A stretch of 20,421 nucleotides of DNA from Gemelliphila asaccharolytica (GCF_001553005.1 NZ_KQ959906.1:1-20421); one strand, 5' to 3'. Shown: positions 9,001-18,196, counted from the stretch's first letter. Numbers and translations: made by a program. The notes: generated by a model from the letters alone, not told the origin.

Positions 9001-10062
9001 TTTACCATCTTCTACTAAGTATTGTTTTTTACTTGCATTTTCTTTTTTATCTAAAATAGCTTGTTTTATTTTTTCTTGAACATCTTTCCCTATTTTATCT
9101 GGATTGTCTACTTCCATAATTTCTGGAGTGTCTAGAGGGTATTTTTCTGCGTAGGTAATGTAGTGAGGTGTTGTCACTGTTTGCATGTTGGCAATTCTGA
9201 TATTACCTAAGACTGAAAATGCTCCCGCTGCAAAGTCTAGAGTGTTTGATTTCAGTGGGAACATTACTTCTGTTTCTACTTCTATAGTTACTTTGCCATC
9301 TCCTCTTGGTTCCCAGTCGATATAAATACTTTTAGAGTTGTTTCTTATGCTTTTGGCGAAGTTTCTAGTTCCTCCGTTTTCGTCAAACCAGCCTCCGTCT
9401 TGTTCGTCTAGCATTCTATTGAATTGATAGTTAAGACTTCCATTGAAACCTTTTTGGTATTCTTCTGTTCGGTCGTTAAATCTTCCCCAGTCATGTGGAT
9501 GCCCTTCATTTTGCTTAATAGCATCTTCCATATTTTGGTATCTACTAGCTACAAATCTTGTGTTTGTTGTCCATTGACGCCAGTTTTGAATACTATCAGA
9601 GTGACCCTTAGCATTTGTGATTTTTATGTTTGACGGTTCTTTAACATTTTTTGGTAAAGAGAACCAGTAAAATGGTCTACCTGCCCAGTAAGCACCTTTA
9701 TTACTATTAAATTCATATTTAATATGTACCTTTTTACTCTCTGGTCCATAGTCATTTTGCCCATTATTTTTTGGGAAAGTTACACTTATTTTAACAACGT
9801 CTTCTACATTTTTATGTCCATATATAGCAGCGTCACCTATACTAAAATTTAATGGGTTTAGTCCATTATTTGCGTATAGTACTTTCACTCCCCCGTCACC
9901 AGTATTTATTTTTTGAGTCACTCCACTTGCGTAGGCGTTTTTTGGGTAGTGAACTCCATTCAAACAGCTTGTTGCCACTAATAGTGACATTAATGCTGGT
10001 GTGGTTTTTTTGATATATTTTTTAACTTCAAAATTTCTATTATTTTTTTTGACTTTTACCAT
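1..10062 (-). CDS. Giant multidomain cell-surface adhesin-like protein (3' end beyond window)
   Basis: One open frame of 3,354 codons starts at ATG 10062 (GGAGG four bases upstream) and reaches the left edge without a stop; I checked the frame at several points. Residues 1-45 form a Sec signal peptide (KKNN basic start, hydrophobic core, likely cleavage after AYA45), not the YSIRK type. Order afterwards: unique globular region about 46-300; four Y-x-D-G-x-x-x-x-I modules 305-653; a second unique, aromatic-rich region 655-805; about eight lysine/glutamate-rich three-helix GA-like modules 805-1265; two FIVAR-like modules 1258-1405; Ig-like and Rib-like (YPDGS) modules 1405-2665; seven more Y-x-D-G-S modules about 2662-3258; then a helical stretch at the edge. 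The family comparison suggests adhesion or host-protein binding outside the cell, which is inferred. An LPXTG anchor would be expected off-window. A dedicated promoter and the atp terminator upstream suggest it is transcribed alone. No close homologue is recognised. Confidence 0.9.
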   Translation of the reverse strand, partial: MVKVKKNNRNFEVKKYIKKTTPALMSLLVATSCLNGVHYPKNAYASGVTQKINTGDGGVKVLYANNGLNPLNFSIGDAAIYGHKNVEDVVKISVTFPKNNGQNDYGPESKKVHIKYEFNSNKGAYWAGRPFYWFSLPKNVKEPSNIKITNAKGHSDSIQNWRQWTTNTRFVASRYQNMEDAIKQNEGHPHDWGRFNDRTEEYQKGFNGSLNYQFNRMLDEQDGGWFDENGGTRNFAKSIRNNSKSIYIDWEPRGDGKVTIEVETEVMFPLKSNTLDFAAGAFSVLGNIRIANMQTVTTPHYITYAEKYPLDTPEIMEVDNPDKIGKDVQEKIKQAILDKKENASKKQYLVEDGKYDGYKQIEVKDNGDTTITFRDLSQQTIAGSRLVTKHVPYKDRFGIKIPQTTEVKNTSKLEQNEINAVKEAIFDANKDNKEFIKGIGGEDKKDSAITVTEKGEATIKYIDGTKHEIEANKLVTRYIPLSEKYEPLISVTTGVVNKDSLTTAEQEKVKQVLVEINKRANHAIIEQLQGGEQGIQVDSKGKATLTYKDNSTDTIDPSRLIYQIPKMNERFTPVPGNRTAVDDDQNVKDEEKRKIIEELKKANPDIFKNGNLKKDKGLDNSGVEFDSKGEATFHYADGTTNKISASRLLYKKGGSSTSPGTELKTNGQFKYYLTPIKIKSWDDLKKNREGLWADAARRFVFDNYTWSGKISKFEDFKKDVILNNKGGNVTYQGGWEIYKDGRIYTPVAGTSNIKIHKDFGDMGVEKIIQQASENLEFRSAGKYGGEDLKFQISKNDLFYIDNPFDKEKAKQQAEQIIEDLKKKGLSEDDAKKLKKQLEDKKDTLTQDKVDEIIKEAEQKSKEGKEKQDLDKAKQEAEKEIGNLKDLDNKEKEKLKEELKQKTTPEEVKKVVDKAREEDSKAKEAKDKKKLLDEAKKQAKEIIKGLKNLGTNETNNFNTQVDSAQDENKINEIVEKAKAQDKANVDKKALDEAKKKAKEIINKLQNLSNEEKKQFTEDNKGSVDKAKTKEEVEKEIKKAQELDKQNKLKLDQAKNKAKEDIGKLKHLSPEERKQFNENIDKAKDQTAIDDEVKKAQEKDKQNAKSKAINDINNSGLTEKEKQQAEQDINNAGSTDEIDKKAEEHLKKAAEEKAKKEKEEADKLKEEYKQKIENTQGLDKTEKEDYKNQINQATTKGQMDSIVEMAQAKAKQKQAKEEIDKLSHLNKKQKESLKDNIDNLISDTDINNEVSKANDLDSKMDTLQKLVAKTVEQDVKDRLNNAKQQDKTNYEKALAEAKKVSEKETGVDADSSTVEQLTKDLEEAINKLNPSKPKVKIDINKEALNKEIKKAKELKEKDIYKNSETKQKTDFESKLKEAEKIANDNNATQDKVEQALADLINAENNLNGKFKLETKDSTPALVGVSDNDGTKVEKETDKKSILDKIKDMPKDAVTSISPVKTDKGKKVVTVTVVKDNVSQTIDIPIKSDTTKPTVQVTNENQDIYKTEEFKEMKITATDENLDTTKDYITVEGLDNNSWLTYDKATKTIKLKNGNTVPKTATTTKVTIKVVDKVGNEQTKDVNITVKSQADKYKPKAKSDTPTRKVVGEKVNSPKDYVENTDKNTQLPQGTTFKWKENNTEKDEITLNEVGNDKEKEVVVIYPDGSKETVKVKFNVVADINLTKQDDKPVYLNETLTNNSDIKAENQEKVKAKVKGIPDGATVTYSKVTNKQGKNYVTVKVSKDGVEKSLEIEVLGDVTNPTITVAGDNPTVYKKEGFGEITLTPADDNLADEPIEVKDLPNWLQYDKATKTIKFANGTTEVPTDATTKKITVTIKDKAGNIATKDITITVKSQSEKYSPESITKDTKSVVTKTVGDIAGNPKNFIKENNKLPNGTTFKWKDGNADTLTLNTVGKDQEKEIEITYPDGSKTTVKVKFNVIDKKPDVPTVTAKDNGDVTIKPAPNTDKISVTYTPTNENAEKTVEIEKDTDGKWKIPAEFSQNDSGEITIPDTVTKNNTAVKVKASNGTSGYTTEKSTTITAKELQEVKTPVTIAGSDNKDTDVTENNRKLILDSLTSDQKGEANASIEQDAKIKEEAGKKYVEVKLEFKDKSTKVIKVPVVGDSTAPQVELSNDNQTVYKKEGFTEIKVNATDSNLADKPIEVKDLPNWLQYDETGKTIKFANGTTEVPTTATTTTVKVIAKDKVGNTTTKEIVITVKSQSDKYSPETLTSDGSKIKKVQGEQSNDAKSYVKNAKDLPKQTKYSWKDEKANPKFDQVGEVEKTITVTFPDGSEKEVKVKFNVVDTKPSEPAVAALKNGDITITPSADSDKVVVGYTPKDSDQEKLVEAKKDQGKWNLPEGFKEENGKIIIPDEITKNNTTVKVKASKGTSDYTTEVTKQLSKTELLPPLKATISGSDAKDTVLTKENADLIIATLTNAQTGGGVASIADGEKIKEDADGSKYVEVTLTYDDQSTKVIKVKVVGDSTGPVFEGLGDASVKKYETFKPIEIKATDAGSALRDNEPYVVENLPSWLEFDKATNKVKLANNLTRVPKEATTVKFKVKAFDKFNNVTEQEVTVTVNEAEEFTFEKPVIIKGKDKDKEKLSPEDEKTILDAVRGTNKLDGATPSIVDKTIKVSGDESSVDVTLTYDDNQTRVINVKVEQDAKLKFGLHLPSEKVEVNDINNLNQVEQAKVLEKVKLANSDLKEKDGYTYTIVAVTGQDKKAGTVTVSKDGKVVGELPGERLVKERDITKYDVALPKVKVQVENKTNLKADEKEKVKEALENATDTKGVSNKDKFPKGTKLEVQGDGTVIISYPDKTTKTISGSDLVDGPSPYVKTIAEEMTPKVPAEKVKVANPSSLDDKEIAKVKEKILEANKDTFPANTTVEVAKDGTATITYKDGSSDTIKNTDLVEKAKEKLTDAKQNPAVKPNAKVEVEDSKKLTDDEKAKVKENVKNTNPKAKDIVVGTDGTVEITYPDGSGNTIKPEDTVVQKAGKTPKESEAVKNPAKVPAVKVQVADTTKLTAEEIAKVKEEVTKVNPNATKVEVSSNGTATLTYKDGSENIVAGEKLVEQKAKGKTLAETVEILVPDVKTEVINPNRLSTAEKEKVKENLKAKNAGKLDSANITVQNNGTVTVEFADGSAKTIDGEKLVTKKADDGKLKPTIADLTDVDAPIYTKVAEYGKLTEIEKEAVKKAVIEANGGEDGKLKDADIKVLGDGTVVITYKDKSTDIIPADKTVNVGQSGSEALVQPALPEYPLDKLKPVADDFITEETQKIKDEINDSNIYSKEEKQKALAKIDEMVKKAKQKVQNAENDDKVLNTINEVLQDAKEFSKNIKENKLAEIAKAKAEAKAEI
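290..2080 (-). repeat. Seven-copy Y-x-D-G-S module array in the giant protein
   Basis: About seven diverged copies of a roughly 75-95-residue unit. Each has an LTxxEKxKVKExxxxxN helix, then a VxxxGTxTxxYxDGSxxTI hairpin and a closing LV. The pattern resembles the atypical Rib (aRib-like) modules of Gram-positive surface proteins, which act as rigid spacer units. That assignment rests on motif memory. The copies are diverged at DNA level, so this is an old duplication. The first copy (about 1815-2080) is the least typical. Confidence 0.7.
2616..4797 (-). repeat. Tandem pair of about 366-residue super-repeats (Ig-like / Rib / Ig-like / D module)
   Basis: Two consecutive units share the same four-module order: an Ig-like module ending in TVKSQS-KYSPE, a Rib-like module with YPDGSxxxVKVKFNV, an Ig-like module ending in SxYTTE, and a fourth module ending in STKVIKVxVVGDST. 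The units are offset by 1,098 bases (366 codons). Two 43-base blocks are identical between them: 3502-3544 with 4600-4642, and 3554-3596 with 4652-4694. A partial earlier unit lies at about 5040-5610 and a later one at about 2060-2620. The blocks of identity suggest recent duplication or gene conversion. Confidence 0.8.
6270..7650 (-). repeat. About eight GA-like three-helix modules
   Basis: About eight units of roughly 50-60 residues follow the pattern DxAKxxAKExIxxLxxLSxxEKxxFxxxIDxAxTxxEIxxxVxKAxExD, rich in K, E, Q and N. This resembles the GA (albumin-binding) and related three-helix modules of Gram-positive surface proteins such as protein PAB and Ebh. Spacing and helix breaks (L-G-L-T/S-x-E) fit three-helix bundles in tandem. 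Two FIVAR-like modules follow at about 5850-6290. Albumin binding itself is only an inference. Confidence 0.65.
8105..9150 (-). repeat. Four-copy N-proximal Y-x-D-G module array
   Basis: Four diverged copies of about 85 residues. Each has a helix rich in E, K, V and I, then VxxxGxATxxYxDGTxxxIxxxxLV (the first copy has FRDLS instead of YxDGS). They are the same general module as the seven-copy array near the left edge, but separated from it by some 2,000 residues of other domains. This array sits directly after the first unique N-terminal region. Confidence 0.65.
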
Positions 10063-10066
10063 AATT

Positions 10067-10071
10067 CCTCC
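10067..10071 (-). promoter_or_regulatory. Ribosome binding site of the giant surface protein gene
   Basis: GGAGG lies four bases upstream of ATG 10062 on the minus strand. A second ATG overlapping it (10073-10071) is out of frame, so ATG 10062 is chosen. It is followed directly by the basic start of the signal peptide. Confidence 0.85.
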
Positions 10072-10102
10072 ATAGTATTTTTTGTCTATCATTGTATATA
10101 AC

Positions 10103-10131
10103 AGAATAATAAAAAAAGGGACTAATGTCAA
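10103..10131 (-). promoter_or_regulatory. Promoter of the giant surface protein gene
   Basis: On the minus strand a perfect -35 TTGACA (10131-10126) is followed by a 17-base spacer and a -10 TATTCT (10108-10103). Transcription would start near 10096, giving a leader of about 35 bases. The spacer contains a run of seven T (plus-strand A at 10111-10117), so a slippage change would alter the -35/-10 distance. Confidence 0.8.
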
Positions 10132-10596
10132 GTTTTTTGGCTATATTTCAAATGTTTTCTTTTTTTCACAAGACCCCTTGAAAACTAGATATTATAAACA
10201 CTATTCGTTTTTTTTTTTTTTGTTTTAGAGTATATTTTTATATACTAATGTTTTAAAATAATGATATTTTTAGTTTTCACATTTTTCTATGAAAAACTAA
10301 GGGGGTGGATTTTTATAAATTTTTTCATAATCAATGCTAAAATAGTCTTATTTTTAATTATTTATTTTTTTAGCAAATGAGCTAGAATATAGTTATTATT
10401 TTTTTATGAAAAAATGCCTTGTTAAATAATTTTTATTTCCTTTAGTTTTAAAATATAATCAAATGAAATTTTTTTCAAAGCTCTCTTTTCTAACGGCTTA
10501 CTTTCTGTCGCCTTTCTCTCTCCTTTTTATAGGTTTAATGTTTTTCCTTGTTTTGCGTATTAAAAGTTTTTTAAAAGAGGGTATTTTTTTGATAAA
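10132..10596. other. AT-rich intergenic region upstream of the giant gene
   Basis: No convincing gene is seen on either strand. It contains a 14-base T run (10208-10221), a weak 7-bp inverted repeat (TAGTTTT/AAAACTA) near 10270-10300, and otherwise low-complexity A/T sequence. The 60-codon plus-strand frame at 10463-10645 has no ribosome binding site and runs through the atp terminator, so it is not called. Confidence 0.6.
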
Positions 10597-10636
10597 AAAT
10601 AAACCAAGAAATTATAAAAAATTTCTTGGTTTATTT
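10597..10636 (-). terminator. Terminator of the atp operon
   Basis: A perfect 17-bp inverted repeat (10597-10613 and 10620-10636) around a 6-base loop, with U-rich sequence following on the minus strand and also some on the plus strand. It lies about 80 bases after the atpC stop and before the promoter of the giant gene, so it separates the two transcription units. Confidence 0.85.
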
Positions 10637-10641
10637 GTATT

Positions 10642-10690
10642 TTAAGTAAATCATCTGGTTAAGTGATTTTTTGAGTGATGATTTTCTTAA
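10642..10690 (-). other. Second hairpin between atpC and the terminator
   Basis: Arms of 14 bases with one mismatch (10642-10655 and 10677-10690) enclose a 21-base loop. No U tract follows it, so it is not a terminator by itself. It may stabilise the 3' end of the atp transcript. Confidence 0.5.
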
Positions 10691-10716
10691 GGATTATAGT
10701 TATTTTTGTGTAGCTT

Positions 10717-11115
10717 TTATTTTAATTCTGCCACTTTTAAGCGTGTTATTGCTTTTAGCAAGGATATTTCTGCTCTTTTGGTGTCAAGTCCTTGCTCTTT
10801 TTTAGCTAGTCTTTCTTCTGCTCTTTGTTTTGATTTTTCTGCTCGAAGTTTGTCTATGTTAGATGCTTCTTCTGCGGTTTGAACCATGATAGATACTTCT
10901 TCGCTATGGCATTCGCTAAATCCTTCACTTACTGCAAAATAGTGATTTTTTTCTTTGTTGTCGACTATTTTTAGCACTCCTATTTTTAGAGTTGCGACGG
11001 TAGGTTCGTGATTTTTCATTATTCCTATGCTTCCGCTGTGAGTGTTTAGGACTACCATTTTTATGTCTTTTGAGTTATAGATTTCACCGTTAGGGGTAGC
11101 TATATTTACTTTCAT
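10717..11115 (-). CDS. atpC: ATP synthase F1 subunit epsilon
   Basis: 132 residues, the usual size for the subunit. The N-terminal beta sandwich (about 1-85) carries the family pattern of a PNGEIY start, SGSIGIMKNHEP and FAVSEGF. The C-terminal part (about 86-132) is a charged two-helix hairpin (AEEASNIDKLRAEKSKQRAEERLAKK pattern), the element that regulates rotation by contact with beta and gamma. It is peripheral to the membrane, part of the rotor, and couples gamma to the c ring. The start is ATG 11115 with TAGGAGG upstream. It is the last gene of the atp operon, 14 bases after atpD, and is followed by a strong terminator. Confidence 0.95.
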   Translation of the reverse strand: MKVNIATPNGEIYNSKDIKMVVLNTHSGSIGIMKNHEPTVATLKIGVLKIVDNKEKNHYFAVSEGFSECHSEEVSIMVQTAEEASNIDKLRAEKSKQRAEERLAKKEQGLDTKRAEISLLKAITRLKVAELK

Positions 11116-11129
11116 ATCTTACCTCCTAT

Positions 11130-12584
<1,455 letters not shown>

Positions 12585-12589
12585 TTATT

Positions 12590-13480
<891 letters not shown>

Positions 13481-13485
13481 TCATT

Positions 13486-14988
<1,503 letters not shown>

Positions 14989-15015
14989 CTATGTCCCTCC
15001 TCACTTTTAACTTTA

Positions 15016-15555
15016 CTAAATGTTTAACATTTTTCTTTTTATTTCGTTGATTCTTGTTTTTATGCTGGTGTCTATTATTTTTCCATTGTATGAAATTTTA
15101 AGTCCACCTATTAAGCTTTTATCAACTTCGTTTTTGATTTCAACATTTTCTACATTTAGTTTATCTTTTATAGTACCTGATAGTTTTTCTAATTCTTCAG
15201 TTGATAAGTTATAGACAGATTCTACTTTAACTAAAGCTTTATTACTGAAGATATTACTTATCTCTTTATATACTTCTACTACTTCAGATATAATATTTAT
15301 TTTTAGGTTGTTTGCCAAAATTTTTATTACATTTACAACGTGTTTGCTTACACCTTTGAATGCTTTATCTATTATTTGGCATTTTGTTTCTTTTTTTATA
15401 TTTGGGTTATTCATTAAAGTAATGAAGCTTGCTTCAGTATTGATTGCTTCTAAACACGCTGTTAAATCATTATCAACTAATGATACTTCGTTATGTTCTT
15501 TAGCTACATTAAATAGTGTTTTGCCTATTTTATTTGCTAAAACTGTTCTTTTCAT
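15016..15555 (-). CDS. atpH: ATP synthase F1 subunit delta
   Basis: 179 residues, the usual size of the OSCP/delta family. It connects the alpha N-termini to the peripheral b stalk. The N-terminal six-helix domain (about 1-105) includes the FITLMNNPNIKKETKCQIIDKAF stretch typical of the family, and the C-terminal domain ends with DKSLIGGLKISYNGKIIDTSI, the conserved delta signature. Its ATG shares one base with the TAA stop of atpF (TAATG), so translation is probably coupled to atpF. Delta is the least conserved F1 subunit. The assignment rests on the C-terminal signature and operon position. Confidence 0.94.
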   Translation of the reverse strand: MKRTVLANKIGKTLFNVAKEHNEVSLVDNDLTACLEAINTEASFITLMNNPNIKKETKCQIIDKAFKGVSKHVVNVIKILANNLKINIISEVVEVYKEISNIFSNKALVKVESVYNLSTEELEKLSGTIKDKLNVENVEIKNEVDKSLIGGLKISYNGKIIDTSIKTRINEIKRKMLNI

Positions 15556-16088
15556 TACTTATCCCCTACCTCTTTTATAATTTTTTCTACAAGTTCACTT
15601 TGAGATTTTTTGTCAAGTTGTTTTTCGATGATTTTACTTGCTACAAGTACAGAAAGGTCTGTTATTTGTTTTGTTATCTCATCTAGTGCTTTGTTCTTCT
15701 CGTCTTCTATATCACGTCTTGCATTTTCTTTTAGTAATTCTACTTCTGTTTTTGCATCGTTTAGGATGTTTTCTTTTTCAAGTTTACTTTGTTTACGTGC
15801 ATTTTCCATCATTTCTTTGATTGTTGATTGTGCTTTTGCTAGTTTTTCTTGATTTTCTTTTACTAATGCTAGTGATTCTTTTTGATTTTTTTCTGCATCA
15901 TCTAGTTGAGAATTTACTAATTTTTGACGTTCATCTAGCATATTTATTAGTTTCCCCCAAGCATATTTGTATAATGCCCAAAAGAGAATAATGACTGCTA
16001 TTATATCAACAGCTATGTTTGCTAGATTAAATCCTTGATGAGAGGAATGTTCTGTAGTTAAAAATAATAGTTCTTTCATATCTAACAT
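15555..16088 (-). CDS. atpF: ATP synthase Fo subunit b
   Basis: Peripheral stalk subunit. There is one membrane helix at about residues 24-44 (IAVDIIAVIILFWALYKYAW), then a long charged coiled coil from the LINMLDERQKLV motif to the end, rich in K, E and Q, which pairs with a second copy and reaches delta. Length 177 residues is normal. Two starts are possible: ATG 16088 (MLDMKELL) lies only about one base after GGAG, whereas ATG 16079 (MKELLFLTTEHS, 174 residues) is about ten bases from it and may be the real one. The gene overlaps atpH by one base and follows atpE in the operon. Confidence 0.93.
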   Translation of the reverse strand: MLDMKELLFLTTEHSSHQGFNLANIAVDIIAVIILFWALYKYAWGKLINMLDERQKLVNSQLDDAEKNQKESLALVKENQEKLAKAQSTIKEMMENARKQSKLEKENILNDAKTEVELLKENARRDIEDEKNKALDEITKQITDLSVLVASKIIEKQLDKKSQSELVEKIIKEVGDK

Positions 16089-16129
16089 TCTCCTATCTTA
16101 GTATATTTTTACTTTATTTTTTTTGCATA

Positions 16130-16342
16130 TTATTGGAATATGATTAATAAAGCTACAACTATACCAAGAATAGGTACACCTTCGATAAGTGCGAACATCA
16201 TGATTGCACTACCTTTTAGTTTTCCTTCCATTTCTGGTTGTCGTGCTGATGCGTCCATATATCTACCAAATAAATAACCATTTCCTATGGCTGCTCCTAA
16301 TGCTGCAAGTCCTGCTGCTAATCCTGCTCCAATTAATCCCAT
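16130..16342 (-). CDS. atpE: ATP synthase Fo subunit c
   Basis: 70-residue proteolipid hairpin that forms the rotating ring. Helix 1 is rich in G and A (GAGLAAGLAALGAAIGNGY), the polar loop carries the ARQPE motif (residues 33-37), and helix 2 holds the ion-binding carboxylate Glu54 in FALIEGVPILG. Asn21, where Na+ c-rings have a Gln, and Gly55 just after the carboxylate, where they have Ser or Thr, argue for proton rather than sodium coupling. The start ATG 16342 has AGGAGGT about ten bases upstream, a strong site that suits the high copy number of c. It lies between atpB and atpF. Confidence 0.97.
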   Translation of the reverse strand: MGLIGAGLAAGLAALGAAIGNGYLFGRYMDASARQPEMEGKLKGSAIMMFALIEGVPILGIVVALLIIFQ

Positions 16343-16385
16343 AATTTATTTTACCTCCTAATTTTTCTTTGTTAAATTATGTTTT

Positions 16386-17111
16386 TTAGTGTTCGTCTTC
16401 TACTTTGTGTGATAAATACACAAACACCATGATTGTAAAGATGTATGCTTGGATGAAACCTACAAATATAGAAAATGCCTTCCATGTTATAAGTCCAACC
16501 ATACCCAGAACTCCATATACAATCCCTGATAATGTAAGGGTTGATAGTAGTCCTAATAAAATTTCTCCTGCGTATATGTTACCGTAAAGACGCAGAGATA
16601 GAGTAAGTATATTAACAAACTCTTCTAATACTTTGAATGGAGAAAGAAGAGCTCCTCCAGAAACGTATGTTCTGAAATAATGTTTACTTCCCTTATGTTT
16701 AAATCCATAGTAATGAGTAAATAATATCATCATTCCAGCCATAGTGAATGTAAATGTAGAGTCTGCTGTTACAGAGTTTAGGTACATGACGTTACCATAT
16801 GTAACTTCTACAATTACCCCAATAATATTGGCAACTGCTATTAGTGAGGCTAAGCTAAGCCCTAACCCCCATAAACTTTTACCATATTTAGTCCAATTTA
16901 CATTACTTATTGCACTATCTTTTATGATAAAAGCAATCATCTCTGCCATATTTTGGCGTTTGCTATCTGGTCGTAGTTTTATCCTACTAGTTAAATATTT
17001 AACTATAATAAATGTTAGGATACACGTTATAATAGTTGTTATTGCACTAGGGATATTTAAAGTAATTCCTGTCCCAAATAGCTCTGTGATGAGATATGTT
17101 TGTTCATGCAT
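16386..17111 (-). CDS. atpB: ATP synthase Fo subunit a
   Basis: Integral membrane stator subunit of 241 residues, with several hydrophobic helices and the proton half-channels facing the c ring. The essential arginine is Arg174 in LSLRLYGNIYAGE, followed by Glu183, and the last-but-one helix contains Gln221 in FVGFIQAYIFTIM, the standard partners of that arginine. The start ATG 17111 is preceded by AGAGGTGA. It is the first gene of the operon; no atpI is seen between it and upp. Placing a before c matches Bacillus and Staphylococcus order. A promoter lies about 70-100 bases upstream. Confidence 0.97.
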   Translation of the reverse strand: MHEQTYLITELFGTGITLNIPSAITTIITCILTFIIVKYLTSRIKLRPDSKRQNMAEMIAFIIKDSAISNVNWTKYGKSLWGLGLSLASLIAVANIIGVIVEVTYGNVMYLNSVTADSTFTFTMAGMMILFTHYYGFKHKGSKHYFRTYVSGGALLSPFKVLEEFVNILTLSLRLYGNIYAGEILLGLLSTLTLSGIVYGVLGMVGLITWKAFSIFVGFIQAYIFTIMVFVYLSHKVEDEH

Positions 17112-17142
17112 TTAATCTCTCACCTCTTTTCAGATTATTTTT

Positions 17143-17155
17143 AGTATAATATACT
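17143..17155. promoter_or_regulatory. 13-base palindrome in the atp leader
   Basis: AGTATAATATACT is a perfect odd-centred palindrome between the predicted transcription start and the atpB ribosome binding site. Its place could suit an operator, but in such AT-rich DNA it may be chance. Confidence 0.3.
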
Positions 17156-17182
17156 GTAGTAATATAGCAAATATACAAACTT

Positions 17183-17211
17183 ATTATATTATTTTTAAAT
17201 TTCGTTTTCAA
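17183..17211 (-). promoter_or_regulatory. Promoter of the atp operon
   Basis: On the minus strand, -35 TTGAAA (17211-17206), a 17-base spacer and a perfect -10 TATAAT (17188-17183). The predicted start is near 17176, giving a leader of about 65 bases before atpB. It would let the operon be expressed independently of upp. Confidence 0.75.
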
Positions 17212-17566
17212 GTTGTTTTCAAATAAAATTTATTATTATTTTTAAAAAAATTTATATCTGCCTTAATATTGTTATAATATCTTATTCTTATAAAATTTTT
17301 TTTATGATTAAAGTTGATATTTATTTTTACTTGTTACTGTTTTTTTATTTCTCTTTGTAGTTATTTTTTATATAATATTTTTTCATTTTATTTTATCAAA
17401 AAATTTTTTTATATATTTATTTGCTTTAAGTAGAGTAATTTTAAATTTTTTCTTTAATTTTAAATTTTTTTAAACTTTTTTCACTGAAAATCAGCTATGT
17501 TTAGATAAAGGTATTTTCTGAAAAAAAATTTCTTTTCCTTTTTTCTAGATATAATTAAAATTTTTG
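17212..17566. other. Very AT-rich gap between upp and the atp promoter
   Basis: Most of the 455-base gap between upp and atpB. No frame longer than about 18 codons has a plausible start, and no atpI remnant is recognisable. A near-perfect direct repeat (AATTTTAAATTTTTT) occurs at about 17438-17470. I see no clear terminator after upp: the best hairpin, CTGATTTTCAG on the minus strand near 17482-17492, has only a 4-bp stem. Read-through from upp into atp therefore cannot be excluded. Confidence 0.6.
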
Positions 17567-18196
17567 CTATTTTGTTCCAAAAATTCTATCTCCTGCGTCA
17601 CCTAATCCCGGTACTATGTATCCGTGATCGTTTAGGTGGCTGTCTAATCCTGCTATAAATATTTCTACATCTGGATGTTCTTTGCGAAGTTTTTCAACTC
17701 CTTCAGGAGCAGCTATTAGGCACATAAATTTTATTTCTTTTACTCCTCTAAGTTTTAGAGAATTTATTGCTGCTATAGCACTTCCTCCTGTTGCAAGCAT
17801 AGGGTCTACTACTATGCACTGACGTTTATCACAATCTTTTGGTAATTTTACAAAATATTCATGAGGAATAAGCGTTTCTGGATCACGATAAAGTCCTACA
17901 TGCCCCACTCTTGCCGACGGTATTAGTGAAAGTAGTCCTTCTACCATTCCAAGTCCTGCTCTTAGGATAGGAACAAAGAATACTTTTTTACCTGCCAATC
18001 TTTTGCAAGTAGTTTTTTCAACTGGTGTTTCTACTTCTACTTCTTCTAATGGTAAATCTCTTGTTATTTCATATCCCATTAACATTCCTACTTCATTGGT
18101 AAGCTGTCTGAAATCTTTTGAACTCGTTTTTTTGTCACGAATAAATGACAATTTATGTTGAATTAGTGGATGATTGAATACGTGTACTTTTTCCAT
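17567..18196 (-). CDS. upp: Uracil phosphoribosyltransferase
   Basis: 209 residues, the standard length. It converts uracil and PRPP to UMP and pyrophosphate in cytosolic pyrimidine salvage. The PRPP-binding signature [12 protein letters not shown] is at residues 129-140, the [11 protein letters not shown] segment is upstream, and the uracil-binding C-terminal region [13 protein letters not shown] is intact. The start ATG 18196 has AAGGAG six bases upstream. Upp just before the atp operon is a conserved arrangement in Bacilli, usually with atpI between, which is absent here. Its predicted promoter takes its -35 box from one copy of a 52-base direct repeat. Confidence 0.97.
   Translation of the reverse strand: MEKVHVFNHPLIQHKLSFIRDKKTSSKDFRQLTNEVGMLMGYEITRDLPLEEVEVETPVEKTTCKRLAGKKVFFVPILRAGLGMVEGLLSLIPSARVGHVGLYRDPETLIPHEYFVKLPKDCDKRQCIVVDPMLATGGSAIAAINSLKLRGVKEIKFMCLIAAPEGVEKLRKEHPDVEIFIAGLDSHLNDHGYIVPGLGDAGDRIFGTK

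Noticed and set aside
1021..9633. Many plus-strand open frames of 60-237 codons, rich in Ser, Leu and Phe
   Set aside because: They lie opposite the giant minus-strand gene. The low-complexity Lys/Glu/Thr codons of that gene give open antisense frames. None has a good ribosome binding site, and their sequences mirror the module repeats.
10302..10336. AAGGGGGTG followed by a short frame on the plus strand
   Set aside because: The apparent Shine-Dalgarno sequence merges with the GTG start, and the frame has only about a dozen codons.
10463..10645. 60-codon plus-strand frame encoding a hydrophobic, basic peptide
   Set aside because: It has no ribosome binding site, its end runs through the atp terminator hairpin, and its composition is what AT-rich DNA gives by chance.
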